Shown in pieces: positions 43,979 through 53,157 of a stretch of 60,393 bases of DNA. The stretch comes from JBLLJR01 sp047692235 (GTDB taxonomy: Bacteria > Pseudomonadota > Gammaproteobacteria > Enterobacterales > Enterobacteriaceae), in NCBI GenBank assembly GCA_047692235.1, contig JBLLJR010000002.1, forward strand, positions 1 to 60,393. The letters are read 5' to 3'. Made by a program: the position numbers and the translations under genes. The first letter of the stretch is position 1. Each line of letters begins with the position of its first letter. Below the pieces are notes generated by a model. That model worked only from the letters and a program-made list of their open reading frames with translations. It was not told the DNA's origin and ran no database searches.

Positions 43979-46612
43979 TTAATTTATATATAAATTAAAA
44001 TTAATTATTTTTATTAAATAATAAAATTTACTNACTTTATTTGGAATATAAATTATATTTTTTATTTTATTATTTTTTATATATTTTAAAATTTTTTTTT
44101 CTTTTAATATAATAGTTTTTATAGTATTTTCATCTATATTATTTTTAATAAATATTTTACTTCTTAATTTACCATTTATTTGTATTAAAATTAATGATTT
44201 ATTTATTTTTAAAAATTTTTCATTTGGTATAGGCCATGGGAAATAATCAATATTTTTTTTATTTACTAATTCATTCCATAATATAAAACAAATATGTGGT
44301 GTAAATGGATATAACATTCGTATTAAAATTGTTAACGATTCGTGTAATAATGATCTATCTATTTCAGAAATTTTTTTAAATTTTATTAAAGAATTAGTTA
44401 ATTGCATTATTGATGCAATAGCTGTATTAAAAGATTGTCTTCTATCTATGTCATCAGTAACTTTAACAATTGTTTTATTTACTTTACAAAATAATTCCTG
44501 TTGTTTTAAATTTAAATTATTGGGATTCAAAGGTTTAGGAAATCCTAATTTTACATGTTCATATGTTAATTTCCATATTTTTTTTAAAAAACGATATGCT
44601 CCTTTTACACCTTTTTCTGTCCATTGTAATGACAAGGTTACAGGGGCAGCAAACATTATAAATAATCTAACAGTATCAGATCCATATTTTTTAATTATTA
44701 ATTGGGGGTCAATACCATTATTTTTTGATTTTGACATTTTACTCATTCCGGCATAAATTAAATTATTACCTTTTATATCAGTTGCATTTAATATACTGCC
44801 TTTTTTATCTCTTTTAACCGTAACTAATGTTGGATTGACCCAAACTATTTTTTTTGTTTTAGATATATAATAAAAAGTATCAGATAGTACCATGCCTTGG
44901 CACAGTAATCTTTTAGCAGGTTCGTCATATTTAACTAAACCAATATCTCTTAATATTTTATGATAAAAACGAAAGTATAATAAATGCATTATAGCATGTT
45001 CAATACCTCCAACATATTGATCTATTGGAAGCCAATAATTTGCTGCTTTTGATTCGATCATACCATGTTTATATTTTGATGAAGTAAATCGAGCGTAATA
45101 CCATGATGACTCTACAAATGTATCAAATGTATCTGTATCTCTTATAGCAATTTGTTGATTGTAAATAATTTTAAACCAATTTTTATTTGTTTTTAAAGAA
45201 GAAACAATATTCTTATTTAAGTTTATATCATTTGGTAAAGTTACTGGCAAATCATTTAAATTAACTGGTATAATAGTATTATCTTGCAATTTTAACATAG
45301 GAATTGGAGCGCCCCAATAGCGTTGTCTAGAAATATTCCAATCTCTCATTTTGAATCGTGTTCTTTTTTTTGCGATATTACTTGATAATAATTTTTGTAA
45401 TATAATATCATGACTTTTTTTTAAACTTAAACCATTAAATTTATTTGAATTACATAGTGTTATTGTTTTATTTTTAAACTTATTTGATATTTCTGAAAAA
45501 TTTATAAATTTATTTACATTAATATTATTTACAGAAAGTACATATCTAATTGGTAAACTATATTTTTTAGCAAAATTATAATCATTAACATCATATCCTG
45601 GAATTCCAATTGCAGAATTAATATTATTTTCTTCTGTTATAAAATTAACAATCCATATTGGTAATATTTTGTTATTTAACGGATGAATAACATGTAATCC
45701 ACTGTATATTCCTTCTCTGTGTAAATTACAAATTTTTAATTCTAATTTTTGTTGTGTACATATACATTTTTTAATAAATAATTTTATATTTTCATTATGT
45801 AAATTAGATAATAATTTGTGTTTATAAGATATAATAATAAATGATGCACTCATAAAAATACTAATTTTTTCAAAAAAAATAGTAATAGTTGTTTTTATGT
45901 TCAAAATATAAAATGTAATATCTATCCCTTCTGATTTACCTATCCAATTTTTTTGCATTATTTTAACTTGTTCAGGCCATTGATCTAATTTTGATAAATC
46001 ATCTAATAATTCAGAAGAATAATTTGTTATTCTCATAAACCATTGAGATATTTTTTTTTTTTTTATTTTTGAATAACATCTCCAACATCTATGTTTTATC
46101 ACTTGCTCATTAGCTAAAACTGTTTTATCCTGTTCACACCAATTAACTTCAGATATTTTTTTATAAACCAAATTTTTTTTATATAAATTTATAAATAACC
46201 ATTGCTCCCAACGATAATATTCTGGATCACATGTGCTAATTTCTCTACTCCAATCATAACTAAAACCAAGTGATTTTAGTTGCTTTTTCATATATTTTAT
46301 ATTATTTAGCGTCCATTGATATGGAGAAAGTTTATTTTTAATAGCAGCATTTTCAGCGGGCAAACCAAATGCATCCCACCCAATTGGATGTAATACATTT
46401 TTACCAAGCATCCTTTGATATCTTGCTATTACATCTCCTATTGTATAATTACGTACATGTCCCATATGTAATTTACCAGAAGGATATGGCATCATAGATA
46501 AACAATAAAATTTTATTTTTTTATTATCTTCGTTAACTTTAAATGTAGAATTTATTTCCCAAAAATGTTGGACATCACTTTCTATCACAGAATGAATATA
46601 AGATTTTTGCAT
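43979..46612 (-). CDS. leuS: Leucyl-tRNA synthetase, editing site eroded; 3' end uncertain
   Basis: Charges tRNA-Leu. As written it has 877 residues (860 in E. coli). HMGH is at 49-52 and MSKMSKSKNN is intact. The CP1 editing domain aligns without gaps, but the threonine-rich TTRPDT (247-252) reads FEKISI and the tyrosine of EYGTGAV is Asn, so post-transfer editing is probably lost. Position 44033 is an N inside GTN near the end. Dropping that base gives the family-like ending KVVNFII and a stop at 44014-44016 (865 residues). The longer 3' end is therefore probably an artefact. Confidence 0.95.
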   Translation of the reverse strand: MQKSYIHSVIESDVQHFWEINSTFKVNEDNKKIKFYCLSMMPYPSGKLHMGHVRNYTIGDVIARYQRMLGKNVLHPIGWDAFGLPAENAAIKNKLSPYQWTLNNIKYMKKQLKSLGFSYDWSREISTCDPEYYRWEQWLFINLYKKNLVYKKISEVNWCEQDKTVLANEQVIKHRCWRCYSKIKKKKISQWFMRITNYSSELLDDLSKLDQWPEQVKIMQKNWIGKSEGIDITFYILNIKTTITIFFEKISIFMSASFIIISYKHKLLSNLHNENIKLFIKKCICTQQKLELKICNLHREGIYSGLHVIHPLNNKILPIWIVNFITEENNINSAIGIPGYDVNDYNFAKKYSLPIRYVLSVNNINVNKFINFSEISNKFKNKTITLCNSNKFNGLSLKKSHDIILQKLLSSNIAKKRTRFKMRDWNISRQRYWGAPIPMLKLQDNTIIPVNLNDLPVTLPNDINLNKNIVSSLKTNKNWFKIIYNQQIAIRDTDTFDTFVESSWYYARFTSSKYKHGMIESKAANYWLPIDQYVGGIEHAIMHLLYFRFYHKILRDIGLVKYDEPAKRLLCQGMVLSDTFYYISKTKKIVWVNPTLVTVKRDKKGSILNATDIKGNNLIYAGMSKMSKSKNNGIDPQLIIKKYGSDTVRLFIMFAAPVTLSLQWTEKGVKGAYRFLKKIWKLTYEHVKLGFPKPLNPNNLNLKQQELFCKVNKTIVKVTDDIDRRQSFNTAIASIMQLTNSLIKFKKISEIDRSLLHESLTILIRMLYPFTPHICFILWNELVNKKNIDYFPWPIPNEKFLKINKSLILIQINGKLRSKIFIKNNIDENTIKTIILKEKKILKYIKNNKIKNIIYIPNKXSKFYYLIKIINFNLYIN

Positions 46613-47235
46613 ATTATTAAATAACCTTTATTAAATTTATTTTATTTAATATTAATTAAAAACTTTTTTAATATTTAACTATATTAATTGTTTATTATTA
46701 GTAATTTAAATTATTTAATAAAATACTCATATAATTAATTTTTATTAAAAAATTAAATAAATATTCTAAATCATATTAAAAATTTTTTAAAAATAAATTA
46801 ATATCATATTTTTTAAATAAAAACATTTAATTTTATTTAAAAATAGTAAAATTTTATAAATTTAGTTATATAAATTATATATTTCAATTGAAATATATAA
46901 TTTAAAATTAATCAAACATTTTCTAACATTTTATATTGATATATCATTTAAATAAATACATAATATACTACCGATGTAGTTTATTTATTTTTTAATAAAA
47001 GCTTATGTTTTTATAAAAATTTTGATATAACTTAATCATTAAATATATTAATAAAATTTATTTAAATATAATATTAAAATTATATATTTAAAATTTTTTA
47101 TTTATTAAAAATAGTAAAATTTTTATAAAAAAATATTAAATATTAATTGACAGTCATATTTATGAACTTTTAGTAAATAAGTGAGTTTTTAAACAATATT
47201 ATTATATATAAATTAAAATAAGAGGTGTTTGTACT
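46613..47235. other. 623-bp AT-rich divergent spacer between leuS and aceE
   Basis: The longest gene-free interval. In E. coli pdhR precedes aceE; here nothing resembling PdhR is visible in any frame. The stretch is long A/T runs with small inverted repeats, one possible promoter at 47147-47176, and the AAGAGGTG ribosome site of aceE at the right edge. No tRNA or GC-rich RNA candidate seen. Confidence 0.6.
47147..47176 (+). promoter_or_regulatory. Putative sigma-70 promoter of aceEF-lpd
   Basis: A perfect -35 hexamer TTGACA (47147-47152) is followed after 18 bp by TAGTAA (47171-47176), a weak -10. It lies about 60 bp before the aceE start, on the correct strand. The TTGACA is unusual in this composition, but the -10 match is poor, so the call is tentative. 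Confidence 0.4.
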
Positions 47236-49902
47236 GTGTCATATAATTTACATGACGATATAGATAAATATGAAACTTCTGATTGGCTAAATTCAATTGA
47301 ATCTGTAATTAATAAAGATGGTACTGAACGCGCACACTTCCTACTTATAAAAATATTAAATAAAGCTTATAAACTTGGCGTTAAAAAGATATTTAGTTCT
47401 TCTGTATTACATTATGTTAATAGTATACATAGCGATGATGAATTTAATTATCCAGGAAATTTAAATATAGAAAAAAAAATTAGAAACATTATAAATTGGA
47501 ACGCTATAATTATGGTTATACGTGCTTCTAAAAAAAATTTAGATCTTGGTGGTCATATATCATCATTTCAATCATTTTCAACTATTTATGATGTATGTTT
47601 TAATCACTTTTTTAAAGCATACAATAAAAATGATGGAGGTGATTTAATTTATTTTCAAGGTCATAGTGCTCCTGGTATATATGCTAGATCATTTATAGAA
47701 GGCAGAATTACAGAAGAACAAATGAATAATTTTAGGCAAGAAACAAACTGTTATGGGTTACCATCTTATCCACATCCAAAACTTATGCCTGAATTTTGGC
47801 AATTTCCAACAGTATCTATGGGGTTAGGACCAATATCAGCTATTTATCAAGCTAAATTTTTAAAATATTTACATAATCGAAGATTAAAAAATACTAATAA
47901 TCAAACTGTATATGCATTTATTGGCGACGGAGAAATGGATGAACCAGAATCAAAAGGAGCTATATCTATAGCTGCATCAGAAAAATTAGATAATTTAATA
48001 TTTATTGTAAATTGTAATTTACAAAGATTAGATGGACCAGTATCGGGGAATAGAAAAATTATTTTTGATTTAGAAAATCAATTTTTAGGAGCTGGCTGGG
48101 AGGTTATAAAAGTTATTTGGGGTGATAAATGGGATAATTTATTAAATAAAGATACATCTGGAAAATTGTTAAAATTATTAGATGAAACAGTAGATGGAGA
48201 TTATCAGAAATTTACTGCAACTAACGGAGCATATATTCGTAAACATTTTTTTGGTAAATATTATGAAACTAAGTGTTTAGTTAAAAATATGAATGATAAT
48301 GATATTTGGTCATTAAATCGCGGCGGACATGATTATAAAAAAATATATTCGGCATTAAAAAAAGCTACTAATACTTTAGGTAAGCCAGTCATTATTTTAG
48401 TACATACTATAAAAGGTTATGGCATGGGTAAAATAGCAGAAGGCATGAATATTTCACATCAAATAAAACAAATGAGCATTAATGATTTATATTATTTTCG
48501 TGATCGTTTTAATTTAAATCAAATATCAGATAATCAAATTAAATCATTATCATATATTAAATTAAATAAAAATTCAGAAGAATATAATTATCTTCATAAA
48601 TGTCGTAAAAAATTATATGGATATGTACCTTATAGATTAAAAAATTTTACTAATTCTATTGAATTACCTAAATTAAAAAATTTTATTTCTTTATTAGAAA
48701 AACAAACTAAAAAAATATCTACAACTACTGCTTTTATTAGAATATTGAATATTCTTTTAAAAGACAATTACATTAAAGATAAATTGGTTCCAATAATTTC
48801 TGATGAAGCTCGTACATTTGGAATGTCAAATTTATTTTATACACTCGGTGTTTATAATGGTAATGGTCAAAAATATGTACCACAAGATTATGGTAAAATC
48901 ATATATTATCGTGAAGATAAAAAAGGTCAAATATTACAAGAAGGTATTAATGAATTAGGTGCAGCTGCATCATGGTTAGCAGCAGCTACATCTTATAGTA
49001 CAAACAATTTTCCTATGATTCCATTCTATATATTTTATTCTATGTTTGGATTTCAAAGAATTGGAGATTTATTATGGGCAGCTGGGGATCAACAAGCTAG
49101 AGGTTTTTTAATAGGTGGTACTTCCGGTAGAACTACTCTTAATGGGGAAGGTTTACAACATGCAGATGGTCATAGCCAGATTCAATCTTTAACAATACCT
49201 AATTGTATTTCTTATGATCCTTCGTATGCATATGAATTAGCTATAATTATACATGATGGGTTACATAGAATGTATGGATATAATCAAGAAAATATATATT
49301 ATTATATTACAATTACTAATGAAAATTATTCAATGCCAAATATGCCTAATGATTCAGAAGAAGGTATAAAAAAAGGTATATATAAATTAGAAACTTTACA
49401 AGGTTATAAATGTAAAGTACAATTACTTGGATCTGGATCTATTTTAAAATATATAAGAAAAGCAGCTCGCATTTTATCCAAAGAATATAATATAAGTTCA
49501 GATGTCTATAGTGTTACATCATTTACTGAATTAGCAAGAGATGGGCAGAATTGTGATAGATGGAATATGTTAAATCCAACTGAAACTCCTAAAATTCCTT
49601 ATATATCAAAAGTAATGAATGAAAGTCCTGCTGTTGCTGCAACAGATTATATAAAGTTATTTTCTGAACAAATTAGGAAATTTATTCCATCTAAACATTT
49701 TTATGTTCTAGGTACAGATGGTTTTGGTCGTTCTGATAGTAGAAAAAATTTACGTAATTATTTTGAAGTAAATGATAGCTTTATAATAGTAGCTGTGTTG
49801 CATATGTTATCTAAATGCGGTTTTTTTAACAAGAATATAGTTAAAAAAACGATTAATAAATTAAATATCAATCCCAATAAAATTAATCCAATTTTAATTT
49901 AA
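47236..49902 (+). CDS. aceE: Pyruvate dehydrogenase E1 component
   Basis: The thiamine-diphosphate E1 of the pyruvate dehydrogenase complex, 888 residues (887 in E. coli). The start is GTG 47236 (MSYNLHDDIDKYETSDWLNS) with AAGAGGTG upstream. The ThDP motif runs from FIGDGEMDEPESKGA to NCNLQRLDGP. HGYGMG-type loop IKGYGMGKIAEG, YYREDKKGQILQEGINELGA and GGTSGRTTLNGEGLQHADGH are highly conserved. aceF follows after 13 bp. The complex feeds acetyl-CoA and NADH. Confidence 0.98.
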   Translation: MSYNLHDDIDKYETSDWLNSIESVINKDGTERAHFLLIKILNKAYKLGVKKIFSSSVLHYVNSIHSDDEFNYPGNLNIEKKIRNIINWNAIIMVIRASKKNLDLGGHISSFQSFSTIYDVCFNHFFKAYNKNDGGDLIYFQGHSAPGIYARSFIEGRITEEQMNNFRQETNCYGLPSYPHPKLMPEFWQFPTVSMGLGPISAIYQAKFLKYLHNRRLKNTNNQTVYAFIGDGEMDEPESKGAISIAASEKLDNLIFIVNCNLQRLDGPVSGNRKIIFDLENQFLGAGWEVIKVIWGDKWDNLLNKDTSGKLLKLLDETVDGDYQKFTATNGAYIRKHFFGKYYETKCLVKNMNDNDIWSLNRGGHDYKKIYSALKKATNTLGKPVIILVHTIKGYGMGKIAEGMNISHQIKQMSINDLYYFRDRFNLNQISDNQIKSLSYIKLNKNSEEYNYLHKCRKKLYGYVPYRLKNFTNSIELPKLKNFISLLEKQTKKISTTTAFIRILNILLKDNYIKDKLVPIISDEARTFGMSNLFYTLGVYNGNGQKYVPQDYGKIIYYREDKKGQILQEGINELGAAASWLAAATSYSTNNFPMIPFYIFYSMFGFQRIGDLLWAAGDQQARGFLIGGTSGRTTLNGEGLQHADGHSQIQSLTIPNCISYDPSYAYELAIIIHDGLHRMYGYNQENIYYYITITNENYSMPNMPNDSEEGIKKGIYKLETLQGYKCKVQLLGSGSILKYIRKAARILSKEYNISSDVYSVTSFTELARDGQNCDRWNMLNPTETPKIPYISKVMNESPAVAATDYIKLFSEQIRKFIPSKHFYVLGTDGFGRSDSRKNLRNYFEVNDSFIIVAVLHMLSKCGFFNKNIVKKTINKLNINPNKINPILI

Positions 49903-49915
49903 ATTAGAGTAAATT

Positions 49916-51490
49916 ATGTCTGTTGAAGTTAATGTACCAGATATAGGTTCAGATAAATTAGAAGTTGTTGATATTTTGTTTAAAGTAGGTGATGTTGTTA
50001 AACAAAATGAAACACTTATATCTTTAGAAGGAAATAAAATATTTTTAGATGTTCCATCTCCAATAAATGGAATTATTGAATCTATAGAAATATCGATAGG
50101 TGATAAGATTAAAACAGGAACATTAATAATGTTATTTAAAGATAATACTTATAAAGTAAAATCTATAAAAAAAGAAATTTGTCAATATAGTATTGATAAA
50201 AAACGTAATAAAGAAAAAGAAATTAAAATTTATGGGTTAAAAAATGATAAATATCAAATATTAGAAATGTTAGTAAAAAAAGAAGATATTATTCAAAAAA
50301 AACAACCAATTTTAAAATTTAAAAATAGTATAAATACCATTTATACACTATATTCACCATATCATGGTGTTGTAAAAAATATAAAAGTAAAAATTGGAGA
50401 TATAATTCGTTATAATAAAGTAGTTATATTAATAAGTTTAATTTCAACATTTATTGATAATAAATTAAAAAATAAAAATGATAATATAAAACAAAAAAAT
50501 ATTATACATGAAAATAATATTTTAAAAATTAAAAATGATAATATATTTTATAAAAACAAATATGTAGTTAACAATAAAAATTATCATGCTACTCCAATAA
50601 TTAGAAGGATTGCGAGAGAATTTAATATAGATATTTCTTTAGTTAATGGTTCTGGACGAAAAGGTAGAATAACAAAAGAAGATATTAATAATTATATTAA
50701 AAACGCTATTGATCAATATAATATTTATAACAAAAATAAAAAAACATTTAATGGAAATTATATAAATAATATAGATTATAACTCATTTGGTGAAATTGAA
50801 GTAACTAAATTAAGTAATATTAAGAAAATATCTGGACAAAATTTATATCATAATTGGATTACAATTCCACATGTAACTCAGTTTGATGAAGTTGATATTA
50901 CTGATTTAGAATCATTTAGGAAAAATCAAAATATTAATTTTCAAAAAGATAATACTGATATAAAAATAACAGTTTTAATTTTTATTATTAAATCAGTAGC
51001 TAAAGCATTAGTTAAATTTCCTAAATTTAATAGTTCTCTATCTTTAGATAAAGAATCTTTAATTTTAAAAAAATATGTAAATATTGGTATTGCAGTAAAT
51101 ACTAATTATGGTCTTGTAGTTCCGGTGTTACGAAATGTAAATAAAAAAAGTATTATTGAAATATCATTTGAATTATCTAATATAATAAAAAAATCTCATT
51201 GCAAAAAACTTAATACATATGATATTAGCGGTGGAAATTTTACTATATCTAATCTTGGAAGTATTGTTAGTAATATATTTACTCCTATAATTAATGGACA
51301 AGAAGTTGCTATACTGGGTGTATCAAGAGCTAAAATTCAACCAATATGGATAAATAAAAAATTTATTCCAAGACTTATGGTATCATTATCTTTATCATAT
51401 GATCATAGAGTAATAGATGGTTATGATGGAGCTATATTTATTAAATATATTAATGATATGTTATCAGATATTCGTTGTTTAATTATGTAG
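49916..51490 (+). CDS. aceF: Pyruvate dehydrogenase E2 (dihydrolipoyl acetyltransferase)
   Basis: The core of the complex, 524 residues against 630 in E. coli. Domains: first lipoyl domain (1-75) with the lipoylated lysine K41 in SLEGNKIFLDVPSP; a second lipoyl-like domain (about 103-173) in which the lysine position is Asn140; a peripheral-subunit-binding domain (about 224-262, ATPIIRRIAREFNIDI); and a catalytic domain from about 295 ending with H497 in SYDHRVIDG. E. coli has three lipoyl domains, so one is gone and one is apparently inert. Linkers are lysine/asparagine rich. Confidence 0.96.
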   Translation: MSVEVNVPDIGSDKLEVVDILFKVGDVVKQNETLISLEGNKIFLDVPSPINGIIESIEISIGDKIKTGTLIMLFKDNTYKVKSIKKEICQYSIDKKRNKEKEIKIYGLKNDKYQILEMLVKKEDIIQKKQPILKFKNSINTIYTLYSPYHGVVKNIKVKIGDIIRYNKVVILISLISTFIDNKLKNKNDNIKQKNIIHENNILKIKNDNIFYKNKYVVNNKNYHATPIIRRIAREFNIDISLVNGSGRKGRITKEDINNYIKNAIDQYNIYNKNKKTFNGNYINNIDYNSFGEIEVTKLSNIKKISGQNLYHNWITIPHVTQFDEVDITDLESFRKNQNINFQKDNTDIKITVLIFIIKSVAKALVKFPKFNSSLSLDKESLILKKYVNIGIAVNTNYGLVVPVLRNVNKKSIIEISFELSNIIKKSHCKKLNTYDISGGNFTISNLGSIVSNIFTPIINGQEVAILGVSRAKIQPIWINKKFIPRLMVSLSLSYDHRVIDGYDGAIFIKYINDMLSDIRCLIM

Positions 51491-51564
51491 CTATAGTTTA
51501 CATATAAATACATAAATATATTAAAATTTTAATAACATTTTTATATAAATAACAGAGGTCATTA

Positions 51565-52998
51565 ATGTCTGGTATAAATGAAGTAAATACTCAAATTGTT
51601 GTAATAGGAGGCGGTCCTGGTGGTTATTCTTCAGCATTTCGTTGTGCTGATTTAGGTTTTAAAACAGTAATAATTGAAAATTATAATAAACTTGGTGGTG
51701 TATGTCTTAATGTTGGATGTATTCCATCAAAATCTTTATTACATATTGCAAAAGTTATTGAAGAATCTAAAATTTTAAATAAAAATGGTATTTTTTCAAA
51801 TACTCCATTAATTAATTTAAATCAAATAAATAATTGGAAAAATAAAATAATAAATAAAATTGCATATGGTTTATTAAATATGGCAAAAATAAGAAAAGTT
51901 CAAATTATACATGGTTATGGTAAATTTATCAATTCTAATTCTATCAAAGTAGAAGATAAAAATCATGTAATAACTATTGTCAATTTTGATAAAGCTATTA
52001 TTGCAACAGGGTCTAGTTCTATTAGGCCATCTATTATTGCTAAATGTAATAATGATAAACGTATTTGGAATTCTACAGATGCTTTAAAATTAGAAAATAT
52101 ACCAAATCGTTTAATGATTTTAGGGGGAGGTGCGATTGGTTTAGAAATGGCTACTGTATATAGTTCTTTAGGTACAAAAGTAGATATTATAGAAGTTCAT
52201 GAACAGATAATGCAAAATGCTGACAAAGATCTAATAAATGTTTTTACTAATTCAATAAAAGATTCTATAAATATAATATTAAATACTAAGGTTATAGATA
52301 TAGTTCCCAAGAAAGAAGGATTATATGTTAAATTATTAGATAAATTTAATACTAACATAAAATGTTATGATGCTATTTTGATAGCTGTTGGTAGGTCACC
52401 AAACGTTGATTCATTAAATCTTGATAAAATAGGGTTAAAAATTAATGATAAAGGATTTATTAATGTCAATTCTCAAATGAGAACTAATATTTCTAATATT
52501 TATGCAATTGGAGATGTTATTGGAAATCCATTATTAGCGCATAAAAGTACCTACGAAGGTAGATTAGTTGCTGAAATTATTTCTGGTAAAAAGTATTTTT
52601 TTGATGCTAAGGTAATTCCATTTATTGTATATACAATACCTGAAATTGCATGGGTTGGTTTAACAGAAAAAGAGGCAAAAAATAAAGCAATAGATTTTGA
52701 AGTTGCTGTTTTCCCATGGAAATCTTCTGGTAAAGCTATAGCTTCTGGGTGTAGTAATGGAATGACAAAATTAATTTTTGATAAAAAAACAAATAGAATT
52801 ATTGGTGGATCAGTAGTTGGTACGAATGGCAGTGAAATAATTGGAGAAATATGTTTAGCTATTGAAATGGGTTGTTATGCCGAAGATATTGCATTAACTA
52901 TACATGCTCATCCTTCGTTACATGAGTCTATATGTTTATCTGCTGAAATTTACGAAAAAACTATTACTGATTTAATCAATATAGATAAATCTAAATAA
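51565..52998 (+). CDS. lpd: Dihydrolipoamide dehydrogenase (E3)
   Basis: An FAD disulfide oxidoreductase that reoxidises lipoyl groups with NAD. It has 477 residues (474 in E. coli). The FAD-binding VVIGGGPGGYSSAFR, the redox pair GGVCLNVGCIPSK, NAD-binding LGGGAIGLEMATVYSSLGTK, and the dimer-interface catalytic histidine HAHPSLHESI are intact. AGAGGTC precedes the ATG. It lies 74 bp after aceF and is followed by a strong hairpin terminator. Confidence 0.98.
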   Translation: MSGINEVNTQIVVIGGGPGGYSSAFRCADLGFKTVIIENYNKLGGVCLNVGCIPSKSLLHIAKVIEESKILNKNGIFSNTPLINLNQINNWKNKIINKIAYGLLNMAKIRKVQIIHGYGKFINSNSIKVEDKNHVITIVNFDKAIIATGSSSIRPSIIAKCNNDKRIWNSTDALKLENIPNRLMILGGGAIGLEMATVYSSLGTKVDIIEVHEQIMQNADKDLINVFTNSIKDSINIILNTKVIDIVPKKEGLYVKLLDKFNTNIKCYDAILIAVGRSPNVDSLNLDKIGLKINDKGFINVNSQMRTNISNIYAIGDVIGNPLLAHKSTYEGRLVAEIISGKKYFFDAKVIPFIVYTIPEIAWVGLTEKEAKNKAIDFEVAVFPWKSSGKAIASGCSNGMTKLIFDKKTNRIIGGSVVGTNGSEIIGEICLAIEMGCYAEDIALTIHAHPSLHESICLSAEIYEKTITDLINIDKSK

Positions 52999-53105
52999 AA
53001 TAATTCATATATAAATTATATATTAATTATCACAACTATAATACAGGTAAATGTTTAAATACTTGATGTTTTATTTGTTTAAATAAAAACATTTTAAATA
53101 TTACC

Positions 53106-53151
53106 AATATACAAAAACACAACAAGTTACATTGTTGTGTTTTTGTATATT
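53106..53151. terminator. Hairpin terminator between lpd and metE
   Basis: A perfect 20-bp inverted repeat, 53106-53125 with 53132-53151, around a 6-nt loop, containing CAAAAACACAACAA and its complement. T-rich sequence follows on the plus strand. It lies 107 bp past the lpd stop and 6 bp before the end of the convergent metE. Its length and perfection stand out from chance AT palindromes. It probably ends lpd transcription and may serve metE too. Confidence 0.85.
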
Positions 53152-53157
53152 TTATTT

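Noticed and set aside
43979..46612. leuS as a frameshifted pseudogene
   Set aside because: The reading frame is complete through all catalytic motifs; only the last residues are affected by the ambiguous base.
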